Shown here one piece after another: positions 4,856 to 6,390 of a stretch of 6,390 nt of DNA. The stretch's first letter is position 1. Every line of letters starts with the position of its first letter. The position numbers and the translations under genes were made by a program. The notes under the pieces are model-generated. The model was not told the DNA's origin. It was given only the letters and a program-made list of their open reading frames with translations, and did not search any database. Location of the stretch: assembly GCA_016213345.1 (NCBI GenBank), contig JACRAO010000250.1, positions 1 through 6,390 of the forward strand. Direction: 5' to 3'. The stretch is from Bdellovibrio sp. (GTDB lineage: Bacteria; Bdellovibrionota; UBA1018).

Positions 4856-6390
4856 CATGAATGGATAGCGGAAATCTTTTGGTGGTACGAAATTTTCCTT
4901 TATCACTCTAGGCGAAACCCAACGTAAAAGATTCAAAATACTGCCAGCTTTGTCGTTAGTTCCAGAGGCGCGTGCTCCACCAAAAGGCTGTTGACCCACG
5001 ACTGCTCCTGTCGGCTTGTCGTTGATATATAAATTTCCCGCTGCATGCCTTAACACATTAGACATTTCTACCAGTGCATTGCGGTCTTGAGCAAATATGG
5101 CTCCAGTTAGCGCATAAGCAGAAGTTTCATCACAAAGCTTTAGTGTTTCCTTATATTTTGTGTCATCATAAATAAAAATACTTAAAACAGGACCAAAAAC
5201 TTCTTCTACCATAGTTTTATACTTTGGATTTGTAGTTACGATTACAGTGGGTTCGATAAAATAACCAACTTCGCTTTTTGCACCTCCGCCTATGAGAATT
5301 TTTGCTTCATTAGAATTTTTTGCATCTTCGATATAGTTATTAATTTTTGAATAAGATTCCTGGTCAATAACCGCATTTACAAAATTTTTAAAATCCCTAA
5401 CATCTCCAATACAGATGGTTTTGATTTCGGATACAAGCAGTTCTTGTACACGTGACCAAATACTTTTTGGAATATAAGCTCGCGAAGCAGCAGAACATTT
5501 TTGCCCTTGATACTCAAATGCACCTCTAATAAGAGCTGCCACTAATGCCTGAATATCACATGAGGCGTGGGCAAATACAAAATCTTTACCTCCAGTTTCA
5601 CCAACAATCCTTGGATAAGAGCGATAATTATGAATATTCTGCCCAATTGTTTTATAAATGTTTTGAAACGTAAAAGTAGAACCTGTAAAATGTATCCCAG
5701 CAAGTTCTGGCATAGAGAATAAAATCTGGGAAATTAAGCTTCCTGTTGTAGGTGCAAAATTAATTACACCATCTGGAAGACCGGCTTCTTGTAAAATTTT
5801 CATTACACAAAAAGCCGAGTACACTTGCGTGTGAGAAGGTTTCCAAATAACTGTATTTCCTACCAAGGCAGGAGTAGTGGGTAAATTGCCAGAGATAGCA
5901 GTAAAATTAAACGGTGTTATAGCAACAACAAACCCTTCGAGAGGACGATAATCCATTTGATTCCAAATAGGAGGCGTGCTCAAAGGCTGGTCTCTTAAGA
6001 ACCTTTGATAATAGAAAGCATTAAATTTGAAAAAATCAATAAGCTCACAAGCGGCGTCAATTTCAGCTTGATAAACATTTTTAGACTGACACAACATGGT
6101 TGCTGCATTTATTTTATCTCTATACGGTCCAGAGATTAGTTCTGCTGCCTTTAAGAAAATAGCAGCTCTATTTTCCCAACTTAATGACTCCCAATCCGTT
6201 TTTGCCTTTAATGCAGCTTGTACTGCCATTTTTAGTTCTTCAGGACCGGCCTGATGGTATTCTCCAAGGACAGAATGATGATCATGAGGCATAATGCATT
6301 TTTGTTTTCGTCCTGTGCTTATTTCTTTGCCACCAATAATACACGGAATTTCTATTTTTTCCTTCGTAAAGGCTTTAAGCTGTTGTTTAA
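4844..6390 (-). CDS. L-glutamate gamma-semialdehyde (1-pyrroline-5-carboxylate) dehydrogenase, ALDH4 type, 5' end cut by window edge
   Basis: This enzyme oxidises glutamate semialdehyde (in equilibrium with P5C) to glutamate with NAD+, the last step of proline and ornithine/arginine catabolism. The visible fragment has 514 residues. An ATG at 6292 would give 482 aa, but the frame stays open to the right edge, and the 32 codons upstream encode IPCIIGGKE (fragment residues 14-22), matching the IPCVVG segment of mitochondrial ALDH4A1; the true start is therefore outside. Visible catalytic features, numbered in the fragment: TPFNF with Asn161, WKPS with Lys183, the FTGS cofactor loop (234-237), Glu264 in GETGGKD, nucleophile Cys298 in GQKCSAASR, EVFGP (396-400), and the P5CDH-specific C-terminal block INDKPTG...GQQPFGG...SGTNDKAG (about 455-482). 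It resembles the stand-alone ALDH4A1 form rather than the PutA fusion. No frameshift is seen. It appears to be the upstream gene of an operon with the GT87 and GT22 genes, which have no obvious metabolic link to it. Confidence 0.96.
   Translation of the reverse strand, partial: KQQLKAFTKEKIEIPCIIGGKEISTGRKQKCIMPHDHHSVLGEYHQAGPEELKMAVQAALKAKTDWESLSWENRAAIFLKAAELISGPYRDKINAATMLCQSKNVYQAEIDAACELIDFFKFNAFYYQRFLRDQPLSTPPIWNQMDYRPLEGFVVAITPFNFTAISGNLPTTPALVGNTVIWKPSHTQVYSAFCVMKILQEAGLPDGVINFAPTTGSLISQILFSMPELAGIHFTGSTFTFQNIYKTIGQNIHNYRSYPRIVGETGGKDFVFAHASCDIQALVAALIRGAFEYQGQKCSAASRAYIPKSIWSRVQELLVSEIKTICIGDVRDFKNFVNAVIDQESYSKINNYIEDAKNSNEAKILIGGGAKSEVGYFIEPTVIVTTNPKYKTMVEEVFGPVLSIFIYDDTKYKETLKLCDETSAYALTGAIFAQDRNALVEMSNVLRHAAGNLYINDKPTGAVVGQQPFGGARASGTNDKAGSILNLLRWVSPRVIKENFVPPKDFRYPFMKEE

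Overview
The window is a compact, protein-coding stretch of a bacterial chromosome with roughly 38-40% GC by eye. Five genes lie on two strands, no gap between them exceeds about 160 bases, and no RNA gene, CRISPR array, transposase or insertion sequence is visible. Both edges cut through genes: the left edge removes the N-terminal part of a GT22-type membrane glycosyltransferase, and the right edge removes the N-terminus of a proline/arginine-catabolic dehydrogenase.

Plus strand, left part: a partial GT22 (PIG-B/ALG9/ALG12-like) polytopic glycosyltransferase ends at 962. After a 156-base spacer comes a complete manganese-dependent ureohydrolase (arginase/agmatinase family), ending at 2189.

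Minus strand, read from right to left: a 1-pyrroline-5-carboxylate dehydrogenase of the ALDH4 type enters from beyond base 6390 and stops at 4844. Seven bases later a GT87 (DUF2029/PimE-like) membrane glycosyltransferase starts, and its 3' end overlaps the start of a second, full-length GT22 protein. These three look like one translationally coupled operon. The last minus-strand gene runs tail-to-tail into the ureohydrolase with a 34-base overlap.

The notable feature is the arrangement. Two GT22 paralogues, about half identical over their central block, point at each other from opposite strands with the ureohydrolase between them, and their 3' portions differ strongly in base composition (about 24% against 42% GC). 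A GT87 enzyme sits beside one of them. GT22 and GT87 are both GT-C enzymes expected to use polyprenyl-phosphate-linked sugars on the periplasmic face, so the locus probably makes or decorates a mannose-like cell-envelope glycan or glycolipid. The two soluble enzymes (ureohydrolase and P5C dehydrogenase) fit arginine/proline catabolism towards glutamate.

The organism cannot be fixed from this sequence. The ALDH4A1-like dehydrogenase, the long agmatinase-family protein and the bacterial GT22 genes would suit a Gram-negative such as a member of Bdellovibrionota/Oligoflexia, but this is a weak inference.
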